A stretch of DNA of 46,563 nt from Betaproteobacteria bacterium (GCA_947482825.1 CANKMT010000040.1:1-46563); one strand, 5' to 3'. Positions 15,525 through 24,095 are shown, numbered from the stretch's first letter. The notes: generated by a model from the letters alone, not told the origin. A program made the numbers and translations.

Positions 15525-16661
15525 ATGAGCAAACTCTTCACCCCGATCCAGCTCGGGGGCATCACCCTGCCCAACCGCATCGTCGTTGCGCCGATGTGCC
15601 AGTACTCCTCGGACGACGGCAGCATGAGCGACTGGCATTTCGCGCACCTCGCCAGCCTCGCGATCTCCGGCGCGGGGCTCGTCGTCCTGGAAGCCACCGC
15701 CGTCACGCGCGAAGGGCGCATCAGCCACGGCTGCGCCGGGCTGTATACCGATCGCAACGAAGCGGCCATGAAGCGCGTCGTGGACCACTGCCGGCGCCTG
15801 TCGAAGAATCCGATCGGCGTGCAGCTCGCGCACGCCGGACGCAAATCCTCGACGCACGTGCCCTGGGAAGGCCGCTCCGCACTCGGTCCGCTGGACAACC
15901 CCTGGCCGACGATCGCCCCTTCGGCGCTGCCCTACGACACGCGCCCCGAATGGCATACGCCGCGCGCGGCGACGGTCGACGAGATCAAGGCGATCGTGAC
16001 GGCTTTCGGCGCTGCGGCCGAGCGCGCGGCGCGGATAGGCCTGGACGCGGTGGAGCTGCATGCCTCGCACGGCTACCTCCTGCACCAGTTCTTCTCGCCG
16101 CTTTCAAACAAGCGCACGGACGCCTACGGCGGCTCGCTCGAGAACCGCCTGCGCGCGCCGCTCGAAGTGGCCAAGGCGCTGCGCGATGCGTGGCCTAAGG
16201 ACCGTTGCCTTGGCGCGCGCATCTCGGGCCACGATTGGCACGAAGAGGGCGCGTCGATCGAGGACACGATCGCGTTCGCGAAGGAGTTGAAGAAGATCGG
16301 CTACGACTACCTCTGCGTGTCGAGCGGCGCACTGCTCGGCCAGACGCGCTACACGATCGGGCCGAATTACCAGGTTCACCTCGCGGAAGCCGTCAAGAAA
16401 GCCGTCCCGGGCATCGCGGTGCGCGCGGTGGGCATGATCGCGGACCCGGATCAGGCCGAAGAGATCGTCGCTTCCGGCAAGGCCGACATGGTGGCGATGG
16501 CGCGCGCCTTCCTCGACAACCCGCGCTGGGTCTGGCACGCGGCCGAACGTTTCGGCCTCACCGTGCCTGTGCCGCCGCAGTACGAGCGCGCCGCGTTCAA
16601 GGCGTGGCAGGGATCGAAACTCGCGCGCCCGCAGAACTTTGAAGCGGCCGTGAAGGCTTGA
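15525..16661 (+). CDS. Old Yellow Enzyme-family NAD(P)H:flavin oxidoreductase (YqjM class)
   Basis: A 378-residue FMN-dependent TIM barrel. It has the YqjM-class cysteine C25 in VAPMCQYSS, the LAHAGRKSS loop, the substrate-binding pair H178/H181 in ELHASHGYLLHQFFSP, and the phosphate-binding end IVASGKADMVAMARAFL. These enzymes reduce activated C=C bonds (enones, acrylonitrile-like alkenes, nitro compounds) with NADPH. AGGAAG precedes the ATG. It lies 65 bp behind the nitrile hydratase-like genes and 36 bp before a PhyH gene on the same strand, so a common transcript is likely. An alpha,beta-unsaturated substrate in the same pathway is a reasonable inference. Confidence 0.9.
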   Translation: MSKLFTPIQLGGITLPNRIVVAPMCQYSSDDGSMSDWHFAHLASLAISGAGLVVLEATAVTREGRISHGCAGLYTDRNEAAMKRVVDHCRRLSKNPIGVQLAHAGRKSSTHVPWEGRSALGPLDNPWPTIAPSALPYDTRPEWHTPRAATVDEIKAIVTAFGAAAERAARIGLDAVELHASHGYLLHQFFSPLSNKRTDAYGGSLENRLRAPLEVAKALRDAWPKDRCLGARISGHDWHEEGASIEDTIAFAKELKKIGYDYLCVSSGALLGQTRYTIGPNYQVHLAEAVKKAVPGIAVRAVGMIADPDQAEEIVASGKADMVAMARAFLDNPRWVWHAAERFGLTVPVPPQYERAAFKAWQGSKLARPQNFEAAVKA

Positions 16662-16697
16662 TGTCTCAGTGATGCTTCATGCGTGGGAGGGGTAGTC

Positions 16698-17531
16698 ATG
16701 GGCAGGATGCTTTCCGATGAGGCTGTAGCCGGGTACCACCGCGACGGTTTCTATTTCCCCGTGCCGGTCCTGACCGGCGAGGAGGCGGCCGGATACCGCC
16801 GCCACCTCGAAAGCCACGAGGCCAAGACCGGCCACCCTCTGCAAGGCAACTGGCGGCACAAGGCGCACCTGCTGTTCACCTGGGTCGACGAGTTGGTGCA
16901 CCACCCGAAGATCCTCGATGCGGTCGAGGACCTGATCGGCCCCGACATCCTCTGCTGGACGACCAATTTCTTCATCAAGGAGGCGAGCAACCCCGGATTC
17001 GTCTCCTGGCACCAGGACGCGACCTACTGGGGCCTGGAGCCCGATGACGTGGTGACCGCCTGGGTCGCCCTGACGGATGCGACGCCGGAGAACGGCTACA
17101 TGCAATTCCTTCATGGCAGCCACAAGACCGAGCAGCTGCCCCATGTGGACACCTTCCACAAGGACAATTTGCTGTCGCGAGGACAGGAGATCGCGGTCGA
17201 GGTCGACAAGTCCAAGGGGGTGGGGATTGCGCTGAAGGCCGGCGAAATGTCGCTGCACCACATCAAGCTCGTGCATGGCTCGGAGCCGAACCGCACGAGC
17301 GACCGTCGCATCGGCCTCGCGATCCGCTATATCCCGACCTACGTGCGCCAGACCAAGGTCCGCGACGCCGCGACGCTCGTACGCGGCACCGACAAATTCC
17401 ACAATTTCGACTACGAGCCCCGTCCGGCGGCCGACCTCGACGAGGCCGCGCTCAAGGCGCATGCCGATTCGGTGGCCCGGCAGGTCAAGGCGCTTTACGC
17501 AGGCACCGAAAAGCAGGAATTCCGCGCATGA
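16698..17531 (+). CDS. PhyH-family Fe(II)/2-oxoglutarate dioxygenase
   Basis: A 277-residue dioxygenase. Iron ligands are H105-x-D107 in VSWHQDATYWGL and H193 in IKLVHGSEPN. A downstream arginine (RRIGLAIRYIP) would bind 2-oxoglutarate. TAWVALTDATPENGYMQFLH is the typical beta-helix core. The start ATG 16698 has GGGAGGGG five bases upstream. It is the last gene of the plus-strand nitrile hydratase-like/OYE unit and ends 10 bp from a convergent PhyH gene that is only distantly similar to it. Hydroxylation of a small metabolite is the expected reaction. Confidence 0.88.
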   Translation: MGRMLSDEAVAGYHRDGFYFPVPVLTGEEAAGYRRHLESHEAKTGHPLQGNWRHKAHLLFTWVDELVHHPKILDAVEDLIGPDILCWTTNFFIKEASNPGFVSWHQDATYWGLEPDDVVTAWVALTDATPENGYMQFLHGSHKTEQLPHVDTFHKDNLLSRGQEIAVEVDKSKGVGIALKAGEMSLHHIKLVHGSEPNRTSDRRIGLAIRYIPTYVRQTKVRDAATLVRGTDKFHNFDYEPRPAADLDEAALKAHADSVARQVKALYAGTEKQEFRA

Positions 17532-17541
17532 CCCGGCAGGG

Positions 17542-18462
17542 CTACATCGCCGCGCCGATGCTGCGCGCGATGTTCGCGTCTTCCTGCTGCTGGAGCGAAA
17601 AAATCGAAGTGTAGCCGCCCGACCAGTCCGGCGGGATCAGGCAGGGCCGCGGATCGTGGTGCGCGAATTGCGCGCGCTTGCCGCGGATGATCGCCTGATC
17701 GTGCCTGGGCTTGATCGGGTTCACCGTGTACGGGAAAGCATCGGCCGACGTCAGCGTGTATAGCAGCAACGGCCGCCCAAGGTCCGAATCGTTGCGCGGC
17801 GAGCCGTGAATGGTGCGGCAGTTGTGGAACGTAAGCGACCCGGCCGGGCCGACCGCATACACCGCTTTTTCGGCGTGGATCTTCGCAATGTCCCCGTCCG
17901 AAAGGCATCCGACCCATTTCCCTTCCGCGTCGTACTGGTTCAGCACTGGGTCGATCAGGTGGCTGCCCGGGATGAACCCGACCGGCCCCTGGTCCATCGT
18001 GCAGTCGTAAATGTAGGTGCCGATCGTCAGCGGCGAATAGTTGGTGTGCGGCCAGAAGGAGATGTCGTAGTGCCACTTGACCTCCTCGCCGCCGTGCTTC
18101 CACTTGAAGTTGAGCTTCGAGTGGTGGAACTTCACGTCCGGGCCGACGAGGTCGGCGACGATGTCCGGCATCGGCGACTTGGTGCAGTAGTCCCAGAACA
18201 CCGGGTGCTGCTCGACCGGGTTCGATACGCGGCGCAGGCGCGGAGCGTCCGGCCGGTGGTCGGGTTCCAGGTCGTACACGGTGTCGGACTTGGACACCTT
18301 CCGGCTGCGCTCGACGAGCTCGTCGGTGGCGTCGCGCAGTTTCTTGATCCATTCATCGCCGATGATCTTTTCGAGGATGATGAAGCCATCGTTGAAATAG
18401 TCCTCGCGCTGGGATTGCTTGAGCACGCGCGGCGGGATGGACAGGATCTGTTCGGGCGTCAT
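17542..18462 (-). CDS. PhyH-family Fe(II)/2-oxoglutarate dioxygenase, last gene of a TRAP operon
   Basis: A 306-residue dioxygenase. Iron ligands are H131-x-D133 in VKWHYDISFWPHTN and H219 in NCRTIHGSPRND; GRPLLLYTLTSADAF follows with the co-substrate arginine. MDQGPVGFIPGSH is the conserved turn before the variable loop. The start ATG 18462 follows GGAGGCTCGA. It is 10 bp downstream of the TRAP large permease gene on the same strand, so it is probably co-transcribed and acts on the imported compound. It differs strongly from the convergent PhyH protein in length and loops, so this is not a recent duplication. Confidence 0.88.
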   Translation of the reverse strand: MTPEQILSIPPRVLKQSQREDYFNDGFIILEKIIGDEWIKKLRDATDELVERSRKVSKSDTVYDLEPDHRPDAPRLRRVSNPVEQHPVFWDYCTKSPMPDIVADLVGPDVKFHHSKLNFKWKHGGEEVKWHYDISFWPHTNYSPLTIGTYIYDCTMDQGPVGFIPGSHLIDPVLNQYDAEGKWVGCLSDGDIAKIHAEKAVYAVGPAGSLTFHNCRTIHGSPRNDSDLGRPLLLYTLTSADAFPYTVNPIKPRHDQAIIRGKRAQFAHHDPRPCLIPPDWSGGYTSIFSLQQQEDANIARSIGAAM

Positions 18463-18472
18463 TCGAGCCTCC

Positions 18473-19792
18473 TTACTTGAAGTTCAGCATCACGCTCGGC
18501 AGGTAGGTGACGAGCACGGGGAAGACAATCACGATGGCCAGCGTCAGGCACTGAATGCTGACGAAGGGGATGACGCCGACGTACATGTCCCGGATCGTGA
18601 TCTCCGGCGGCGCGACGGCACGCAAATAGAAAATCGCCGGCGCCATGGGCGGGGTCAGGTATGAAGTCTGGATCATGATGAGGAACAGGATCAGGAACCA
18701 CACCGGGTTGAATCCCGCAGCGACGATCAGCGGCGTGAACAGGGGCACGAAGATCAGCACGATCGAGATCCAGTCGAGGAAGAACCCTGCGATGAAGAGG
18801 ATCAGCATCATCAGGGATAACAGCATCCAGGGCGTGAGGTGCAGCTTGTTGATGAGAATGCTGGCCGTGTTGATGCCGCCGCCGCCGATGAACACCCCCG
18901 TGAAGAGGGTGCCCGCGAGCAGCACGGTCATGATCATGGTGGTGATCTTGAGAGTCTTGATGAGCGCCTCGTACAGGCCGGCCCACGCGAAGCGCCCGTA
19001 GAGCACGGTGAGGCCTACGGAGGCGAGGGCCCCGATGGCCGCGGCTTCGGTGGGCGAAGCCCAGCCGAACAGGATCGATCCGAGCACCGCGAAGATCATG
19101 AAGAGGGGCGGCACGAGGTTGCGCGTGGTGATCCACAGCTTTTCCCTGAAATCGGGATCGCCGGGTTCCGGGGGGATGCGCGGCCCCCTTTCGGGCTTCA
19201 GCACGCAAAGCACGTAGATATAGATGATGTACATGAAGGCCATGATCAGCCCTGGAAACACCATGCCGTAGAGCAGGTCGCCCACGGAGACGTTTGCCAG
19301 CGGCCCCATGACCACCGCCACGACCGACGGCGGGATGATGGTCCCTAGCGACCCCCCGGCGCAGATCGTGCCGGAGATCAGCGGTTTATCGTACTTGTAG
19401 CGCAGCATCGCCGGGATCGTGAGCAGGCCCACGACCGATTCGGTCGCGCCGATCACCCCGCTGGAGGCCGCGAAGATGATGCACATGACGATGGTGGCGA
19501 TCGCCAGGCCACCCGGCAGGCGCCGGGTCCAGATGTGGATCGCCTCGAACAGCTTTTCCGCGATGCCGGATTTTTCCAGCATCGAACCCATGAACACAAA
19601 CAATGGCACGGCCGCAAAGACGAAATTGGAGGAGATGTCCTCAATTTTTTCGATGAACTGGAAAATCACGCGATTGCCGAAGATCCCCAGGCCGAACAGG
19701 ACCGCGGTGATCATCATTGCAAAGGCCACCTGCACGCCCAGGAACATCAGGGCGAAGGCGACCGGCAGCATCAGGAACGGCAGGTAGTCCAT
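18473..19792 (-). CDS. dctM: TRAP transporter large permease, DctM type
   Basis: A 439-residue membrane protein with about 12 hydrophobic segments. Family hallmarks include VPLFVFMGSMLEKSG, GGSLGTIIPPSVVAVVMGP, WASPTEAAAIGA and QTSYLTPPMAPAIFY. DctM is the Na+-coupled transport subunit of tripartite ATP-independent periplasmic transporters. The ATG at 19792 shares one base with the stop of dctQ (TGATG), so it is translationally coupled; upstream in-frame codons are not used. It follows dctP and dctQ in the same direction and is followed by a PhyH gene. Confidence 0.92.
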   Translation of the reverse strand: MDYLPFLMLPVAFALMFLGVQVAFAMMITAVLFGLGIFGNRVIFQFIEKIEDISSNFVFAAVPLFVFMGSMLEKSGIAEKLFEAIHIWTRRLPGGLAIATIVMCIIFAASSGVIGATESVVGLLTIPAMLRYKYDKPLISGTICAGGSLGTIIPPSVVAVVMGPLANVSVGDLLYGMVFPGLIMAFMYIIYIYVLCVLKPERGPRIPPEPGDPDFREKLWITTRNLVPPLFMIFAVLGSILFGWASPTEAAAIGALASVGLTVLYGRFAWAGLYEALIKTLKITTMIMTVLLAGTLFTGVFIGGGGINTASILINKLHLTPWMLLSLMMLILFIAGFFLDWISIVLIFVPLFTPLIVAAGFNPVWFLILFLIMIQTSYLTPPMAPAIFYLRAVAPPEITIRDMYVGVIPFVSIQCLTLAIVIVFPVLVTYLPSVMLNFK

Positions 19793-20292
19793 CAGCGCGC
19801 CGCCGATTTGAAGCTGCGCAGGGTCTTGACGATTTCGGCGAAGATCTGCAGCGCGAACAGCGTGAAGGCGAGCAGGAACACGACCCGGAACGGCCATACC
19901 GGCAGGTTCATGGCCGACTGCCCGCTGTGCTCGTTGCGCAGGTAGCCGGTGGCAAGGTGCTGGAACAGCGCGTAGGTGAGCCAGAGCATGAGCGGAAATG
20001 TCACCGTATACCCGAGGAGGTCGATCAAGGCACGCGTGCGCGACCGGAACTTTGTGCTGAAGATGTCGATGCGGATGTGGTCCCCGGTTTGCAGGGTGTA
20101 TGCCATGCCGAGGAGGAAGTGCGCGCCCGTCAGGATATAGCCGACTTCGTAGGCCCAGATGGTGGGCGAGCCGAACAAATACCGGGCGAAGACTTCATAG
20201 CAGGTCGCGATGACCAGTGGCACGATGGCAAGCGACGCGAGGATGCCGATGCTGCCGGTCACGCGTTCGATTGTTCTGATGAGCGCATCCAT
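19792..20292 (-). CDS. dctQ: TRAP transporter small permease, DctQ type
   Basis: A 166-residue protein with four transmembrane helices. It has the pattern CYEVFARYLFGSPTIWAYEV and GAHFLLGMAYTLQTGDHIRI-type sequence of DctQ (FARYxxxxPxxWxxE and HIRID). It anchors the binding-protein docking side of the TRAP complex. GGAG lies upstream of the ATG. A strong hairpin separates it from dctP. Confidence 0.88.
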   Translation of the reverse strand: MDALIRTIERVTGSIGILASLAIVPLVIATCYEVFARYLFGSPTIWAYEVGYILTGAHFLLGMAYTLQTGDHIRIDIFSTKFRSRTRALIDLLGYTVTFPLMLWLTYALFQHLATGYLRNEHSGQSAMNLPVWPFRVVFLLAFTLFALQIFAEIVKTLRSFKSAAR

Positions 20293-20332
20293 GGCGCTTT
20301 TCTCCCGTTGTTCTTGTTATCGACGGACGCAA

Positions 20333-20366
20333 AACAAGAAGGGGCGCTCGCGCGCCCCTTCTTGTT
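20333..20366 (-). terminator. Hairpin between dctP and dctQ (terminator/attenuator)
   Basis: AACAAGAAGGGGCGC (20333-20347) pairs with GCGCCCCTTCTTGTT (20352-20366) in a perfect 15-bp stem with a 4-base loop. On the minus strand the stem is followed by a short T run (TTGTTTTG). It lies 12 bp after the dctP stop and 40 bp before dctQ. It would let the receptor be made in excess over the permease, by partial termination or 3' end protection. Confidence 0.8.
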
Positions 20367-20378
20367 GCCGGTGGGAAA

Positions 20379-21443
20379 TCAGCCCTTGACCTTGACCGTT
20401 CGCCAGCCCGCGGCGCCCTTCCACAAGGCGTCGAGTTCCTTCTGGCTCGCGTGAACCTTGGCGAACCACGGATACTTGTTCTCCTTGGCCACCTTCTCGG
20501 CCCAGTCCAGGCCGATCTTGCGCCCGGCGTATTGCACTTCGGGCGAAAGCTCGATGATGGTGTTGCCGGCTTTCTTGTAGAACTCCAGGGCCTTGGCGTC
20601 CTCCTGGCCGATCTTGAGCCATGTCTCGAAGGTCACCAGCTTGGCGATGGTTTCGACGAGCTTCTTGTCCGCGTCCGTGAGCTTGGCCCAGGCCTCCTTG
20701 TTGATGCACAGCTCGAACGGCGCGGTGGGCTGATGCACGCCCGGATAGATGATGTACTTGGCGACCTTGTGGAAACCCATCGAGATGTTCTCGTACAAGG
20801 TGCCCCACTCGGTCGCATCGATCGCGCCGCGTTCGAGCATCGGAAAAACGTCGCCGCCGGCCGTGGTGACCGGCGCTGCGCCGAGATCTTTGGCCATTTC
20901 CAGCCACGCACCTGCCGTGCGGATCTTGAGGCCCTTGAGGTCGGCCAGGGTCTTCACCGGCTTTCTCGAGTGCAGGAACGCCTCCGCCGTGCGGATGAAC
21001 ATCGGGATCGAGACGATGCCGTCGGCCTCATCGCGATACTTGCGCTGCATGTCGGCGCCGCCCGCTTCATAGAGCCAGTGCAGCATGCGCTCGGTATCGA
21101 ACGACCCCGCGTAGCCGCCGAAGAGCACCGTGGTGGGATCCTTGCCCCAGTCGTAGCCTATCCATGTATGGCCCATTTCGGCCACGCCGTTCTTCACCGT
21201 GTCGGGCACCTTGAGTGCGTTGCCCAACGCGCCGCCGGGAAACACCTGGATCTTGAAGCGCCCGCCGGAGAATTGCTCCATCTTCTCGGCAAAGGCCTTG
21301 GATCCGATGTCCATCAGCGGTCCGCCGCCCCAGCCGGTGGCCATCTTCCAGTTGTACGTCGCGCCTTGCGCTCGCACGCTCGCGGCAGGCAATGCCGCAG
21401 CGGCTGCAGCCGCCCCGGCGATCAGGAAATCGCGCTTCTTCAT
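20379..21443 (-). CDS. dctP: TRAP transporter substrate-binding protein, DctP family
   Basis: A 354-residue periplasmic receptor. The N-terminus MKKRDFLIAGAAAAAAALPA ends VRAQ; a KR in place of RR leaves Sec or Tat export open. Family features include WKMATGWGGGPLMDIGSKAF, DLKGLKIRTAG with the ligand-binding arginine (about residue 175), and GAIDATEWGTLYENISMGFH, as in TakP-like receptors for monocarboxylates and 2-oxoacids. GAGGGGAGC precedes the ATG. It lies 33 bp behind the diiron hydroxylase gene and begins the dctPQM-phyH part of the operon. The ligand is unknown; a carboxylate is expected. Confidence 0.88.
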   Translation of the reverse strand: MKKRDFLIAGAAAAAAALPAASVRAQGATYNWKMATGWGGGPLMDIGSKAFAEKMEQFSGGRFKIQVFPGGALGNALKVPDTVKNGVAEMGHTWIGYDWGKDPTTVLFGGYAGSFDTERMLHWLYEAGGADMQRKYRDEADGIVSIPMFIRTAEAFLHSRKPVKTLADLKGLKIRTAGAWLEMAKDLGAAPVTTAGGDVFPMLERGAIDATEWGTLYENISMGFHKVAKYIIYPGVHQPTAPFELCINKEAWAKLTDADKKLVETIAKLVTFETWLKIGQEDAKALEFYKKAGNTIIELSPEVQYAGRKIGLDWAEKVAKENKYPWFAKVHASQKELDALWKGAAGWRTVKVKG

Positions 21444-21476
21444 TGCTCCCCTCCTCAGTGGTTTACAGCTATGGCG

Positions 21477-22262
21477 TTACGCCGTCTGACCTCGCGTCTG
21501 ACTATCGAGCGGCGGCTGCTCCTTGAGCGAATGCCGCTCGATTGCCTCCTTGAGTTCCTGCTTTATGTACTTCTCGTCATAACCGTTGAAGATATGTCCC
21601 AGAAGCCCGCGCCTGAGGTCGCTGGTGCCCATGACCCAGTCGGCGATCGGGAAGGTGAGGTTCATGTTGATGTCCATCATCACGCCCTGGTTGTGGTGGG
21701 CGGTATGGTGGCGGCGGATGGTGTTGACGAAGGGCAAGTTGCGCACGAACCAGTTCTCGTGCACGTGGCAGCAGTAATGGAAGGTTTCGTAGATCAGGTA
21801 TTGCCCGACCATCGTCACCATCAGGATGTAACCCGCGTTCGCGTTGACCAGCCACGCCAGCGCGAGGGCCGCCGGCACGCCCATGCCGATGAAAGTGAAA
21901 AGGGCGCGCCACGGGAAGAAGATGATGCGGAATTCGCGCGACGAATCTACAGTCATCACGCCGTCGGTGAAGTACTGGTGGTGCTGGCGGGTATGGCGGT
22001 CGTAGATCGCGCGCAGCGCCCAGACGTCGATCAGGCGATGCATCACGTACTTGTGGATCCACCACTCGAAGATGTTCGACACGAAGAAAACAGGGATCAC
22101 GAGCAGCCATTCCCAGGTCGGGCCCTGCATTTGCGCGACGCAGTACGCGATCACGGCGATCCCCACCGTGTACATGACGCCCACGTGCACAAGGCCGCTG
22201 TAGAGCGGGTGGATCTGCGCCTGGTACTCCTGGCGGAATTTCTGCTGGCGTTCGGACATCAT
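21477..22262 (-). CDS. Fatty acid hydroxylase-superfamily integral membrane diiron enzyme
   Basis: A 261-residue protein with about four membrane segments. It carries the eight-histidine diiron pattern of sterol desaturases and fatty acid hydroxylases: H70xxxxH75, H90xxxHH95, H162xxxH166 and H185HxxHH190. It would hydroxylate or desaturate a hydrophobic or membrane-associated substrate with O2 and an external electron donor. The start at 22262 was chosen for the GAGGAGG seven bases upstream; earlier in-frame codons lack a site. It is the first gene of the minus-strand operon with dctPQM and phyH. An integral-membrane hydroxylase with a TRAP importer is an unusual pairing. Confidence 0.85.
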   Translation of the reverse strand: MMSERQQKFRQEYQAQIHPLYSGLVHVGVMYTVGIAVIAYCVAQMQGPTWEWLLVIPVFFVSNIFEWWIHKYVMHRLIDVWALRAIYDRHTRQHHQYFTDGVMTVDSSREFRIIFFPWRALFTFIGMGVPAALALAWLVNANAGYILMVTMVGQYLIYETFHYCCHVHENWFVRNLPFVNTIRRHHTAHHNQGVMMDINMNLTFPIADWVMGTSDLRRGLLGHIFNGYDEKYIKQELKEAIERHSLKEQPPLDSQTRGQTA

Positions 22263-22303
22263 GGCGGAGCCTCCTCGCGTGCTGTGGCGTTGCATCCTGG
22301 CGA

Positions 22304-22317
22304 CCTGATATATCAGG
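22304..22317. promoter_or_regulatory. 14-bp perfect palindrome CCTGATATATCAGG
   Basis: It lies 42 bp upstream of the diiron hydroxylase start and 85 bp upstream of the divergent Bug-receptor start, in an AT-rich pocket (ATATATCAGGCGTATATC). Position and symmetry suggest an operator. The nearest regulator in the window is the GntR/FCD protein at 23412-24095, but no direct link can be shown. Confidence 0.45.
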
Positions 22318-22401
22318 CGTATATCTAATTATCCTACCCCGGAGGTTGCATATCAAGCGCCCGGCAATGTTAGACTTTTTGCAACCAGATGGGGCAAACG
22401 C

Positions 22402-23370
22402 ATGAGACTTCCTTTGTGGTCGTTGTTCGCGGCGTTGACAGCGTGTTTGTTGGCAGGGGCCGCGGACGCGCAATCCTATCCGGTCAGGGCAGTGCGCATG
22501 GTGGTGCCGTTCGGCGCCGGCGGCGTCACCGACGTGCTGGCGCGGATTCTTGCCGAGCGCATGTCGGTCAGCTGGGGCCAGCCCGTGGTGGTCGAAGCGC
22601 GCCCGGGCGGAAACACCATGATAGGCACCGAGCTTGTGCTGAACGCACCGCCTGACGGGTATTCGCTGCTGATGGTCGCCCAGACCCATGCGGCCAACGC
22701 GGCGCTCTATCCGGATTTGCGCTGGGATCCGGCGCGCGACTTCACTGGCGCAGGCCTGTTCGCGCGCACGGTGCCGTTCTTCGTTGTCCCAATCTCGCTG
22801 CCGGTGAAGAACATGGCCGAGTTCGTCGCGCTCGCAAAATCCAAACCGGGCCAACTCGACTACGGCCATTCCGGCCTGGGCTCGCCGCCACACCTGTCCG
22901 TGGAGTTGTTCAAGCGCATCGCCGGAATTGACCTGCAGGGCGTCCCCTACAAGGGCAATGCCACGATCATGACCGACCTTCTTTCGGGCCGCCTGTCGGC
23001 CGCCTTGCTCTCCGCCGTGTCGACCACCAGCCATGCCAAGGCCGGCAAGATCCGGCAGCTCGCGGTGATGGATGGCAAGCGCGCAACCGCATTTCCCGAC
23101 GTGCCCTCGATCGTCGAGGCTGGCTATCCGGAAGCTCAAACCCAATCCTGGTTCGGCGTGGTCATGAACGCGAAGACGCCGCGCGACGTGGTCAAGCGCG
23201 TGACCGACGAGATAGAAAAGGCCGCCAAGGCGCCGGATATGTTCGAGCGCCTGGAAAAGGCAGGGGCGGAGGTTTCGTTCCTGAACTCGCAGGAGTTCGA
23301 TGCGCTGATCAGGAAGGACATCGCGACCTGGACCAGGGTCGTCAGGGAAGCCGGCATCAAGCCGGAATAG
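22402..23370 (+). CDS. Bug/TctC-family periplasmic substrate-binding protein
   Basis: A 322-residue receptor with a signal peptide (MRLPLWSLFAALTACLLAG ending ADA, cleaved before QSYP). It has the Bug-family features VRMVVPFGAGGVTDVLAR, VEARPGGNTMIGTE, and GVPYKGNATIMTDLLSGRL. These bind carboxylates or aromatic acids, classically for a TctAB permease. No tctA or tctB gene is in the window, which is usual: betaproteobacteria carry many orphan Bug genes. It stands alone on the plus strand between two minus-strand TRAP operons. Confidence 0.9.
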   Translation: MRLPLWSLFAALTACLLAGAADAQSYPVRAVRMVVPFGAGGVTDVLARILAERMSVSWGQPVVVEARPGGNTMIGTELVLNAPPDGYSLLMVAQTHAANAALYPDLRWDPARDFTGAGLFARTVPFFVVPISLPVKNMAEFVALAKSKPGQLDYGHSGLGSPPHLSVELFKRIAGIDLQGVPYKGNATIMTDLLSGRLSAALLSAVSTTSHAKAGKIRQLAVMDGKRATAFPDVPSIVEAGYPEAQTQSWFGVVMNAKTPRDVVKRVTDEIEKAAKAPDMFERLEKAGAEVSFLNSQEFDALIRKDIATWTRVVREAGIKPE

Positions 23371-23411
23371 TTGCTCGAGGCCGGCCATCATCCCGACAGG
23401 CGGATGCAGGC

Positions 23412-24095
23412 TCAGTTGTCCGCGCTCACGGTGTCGCGCGTGAACTGCTCGATGTAGTCGATCAGCCGGTCCGAGGCCGCTGCCGCCGCATCCTCATCCT
23501 GCACGGCGATGTTCCGCGCCACGTCGGCGTGCAGCTTGGCAGCACGCGGCATGTCGGCCGCCTTCTTGTAGTGGATGTACCAGAAACGGCGCGACAGCGA
23601 ATGCACCAGGCCCATGGCGCCCGCCGCGAACTCGTTGCGCGAAGCGACGACGCTAAGTTCGTTGTATTCGCGATCCACGCGCATGAACGTCACCTCGTCG
23701 TTGCTCCGGGCTGCTTTCTCGAAGTCCCGTGCCATCTGAGCGAACAGTGCGCGCTCCTCGGGCGTGGCGCGGCGCGCTGCGCTTTTCGCCACCAGCCGCT
23801 CGACCTCGCGGCGCACTTCGATGAGGCGCAACTGGGTGCCGATGTTGACCTCGGATACGATGATGCCCCGCCGCGGCAGGATCGTGACCAACCGCTCGCG
23901 CGCCAGCCTTTGGAGGGCTTCCCTGATCGGCGTGCGGCCAATGCCCAAATGCTCGGACAGGGCGGCCTCGGAGACCGCGCTGCCGGGGGCCAGCCGGAGC
24001 GTGACGATCAGTTCTTCGAGGTCGCGGTAGGCGCGATCGGTAAGGCTGGACTCGGAGGCCCGTGCAGGGTTCTTCGCGGGCGCCTTCCGGGCCAT
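23412..24095 (-). CDS. GntR-family regulator, FCD type, with degenerate metal site
   Basis: A 227-residue regulator. The N-terminal winged helix contains LAPGSAVSEAALSEHLGIGR and TPIREALQRLARERLVTILP. The C-terminal FCD helical domain normally binds a metal through D-x3-H plus two histidines. Here the first motif reads DREYN (His replaced by Asn), the middle histidine survives in KLHADVARNIA, and the last is lost (LIDYIEQF). Metal-dependent ligand binding is therefore doubtful. The start is ATG 24095 (or GTG 24098), with no strong ribosome site. It lies 49 bp downstream of ridA, at the end of the second TRAP operon, and probably regulates it. Confidence 0.85.
   Translation of the reverse strand: MARKAPAKNPARASESSLTDRAYRDLEELIVTLRLAPGSAVSEAALSEHLGIGRTPIREALQRLARERLVTILPRRGIIVSEVNIGTQLRLIEVRREVERLVAKSAARRATPEERALFAQMARDFEKAARSNDEVTFMRVDREYNELSVVASRNEFAAGAMGLVHSLSRRFWYIHYKKAADMPRAAKLHADVARNIAVQDEDAAAAASDRLIDYIEQFTRDTVSADN

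Noticed and set aside
16698-18462. Tandem or inverted gene duplication of PhyH
   Set aside because: The two convergent PhyH proteins differ in length, loops and motif context (HQD versus HYD), so they are distant paralogues and not a recent inverted repeat.
22402-23370. Part of a tripartite tricarboxylate transporter
   Set aside because: No tctA or tctB gene is near either Bug receptor, so they are reported as orphan receptors.
21577-23391. 604-codon open frame on the minus strand across two genes
   Set aside because: It covers the diiron hydroxylase in another frame and the Bug receptor antisense; no protein features of its own.
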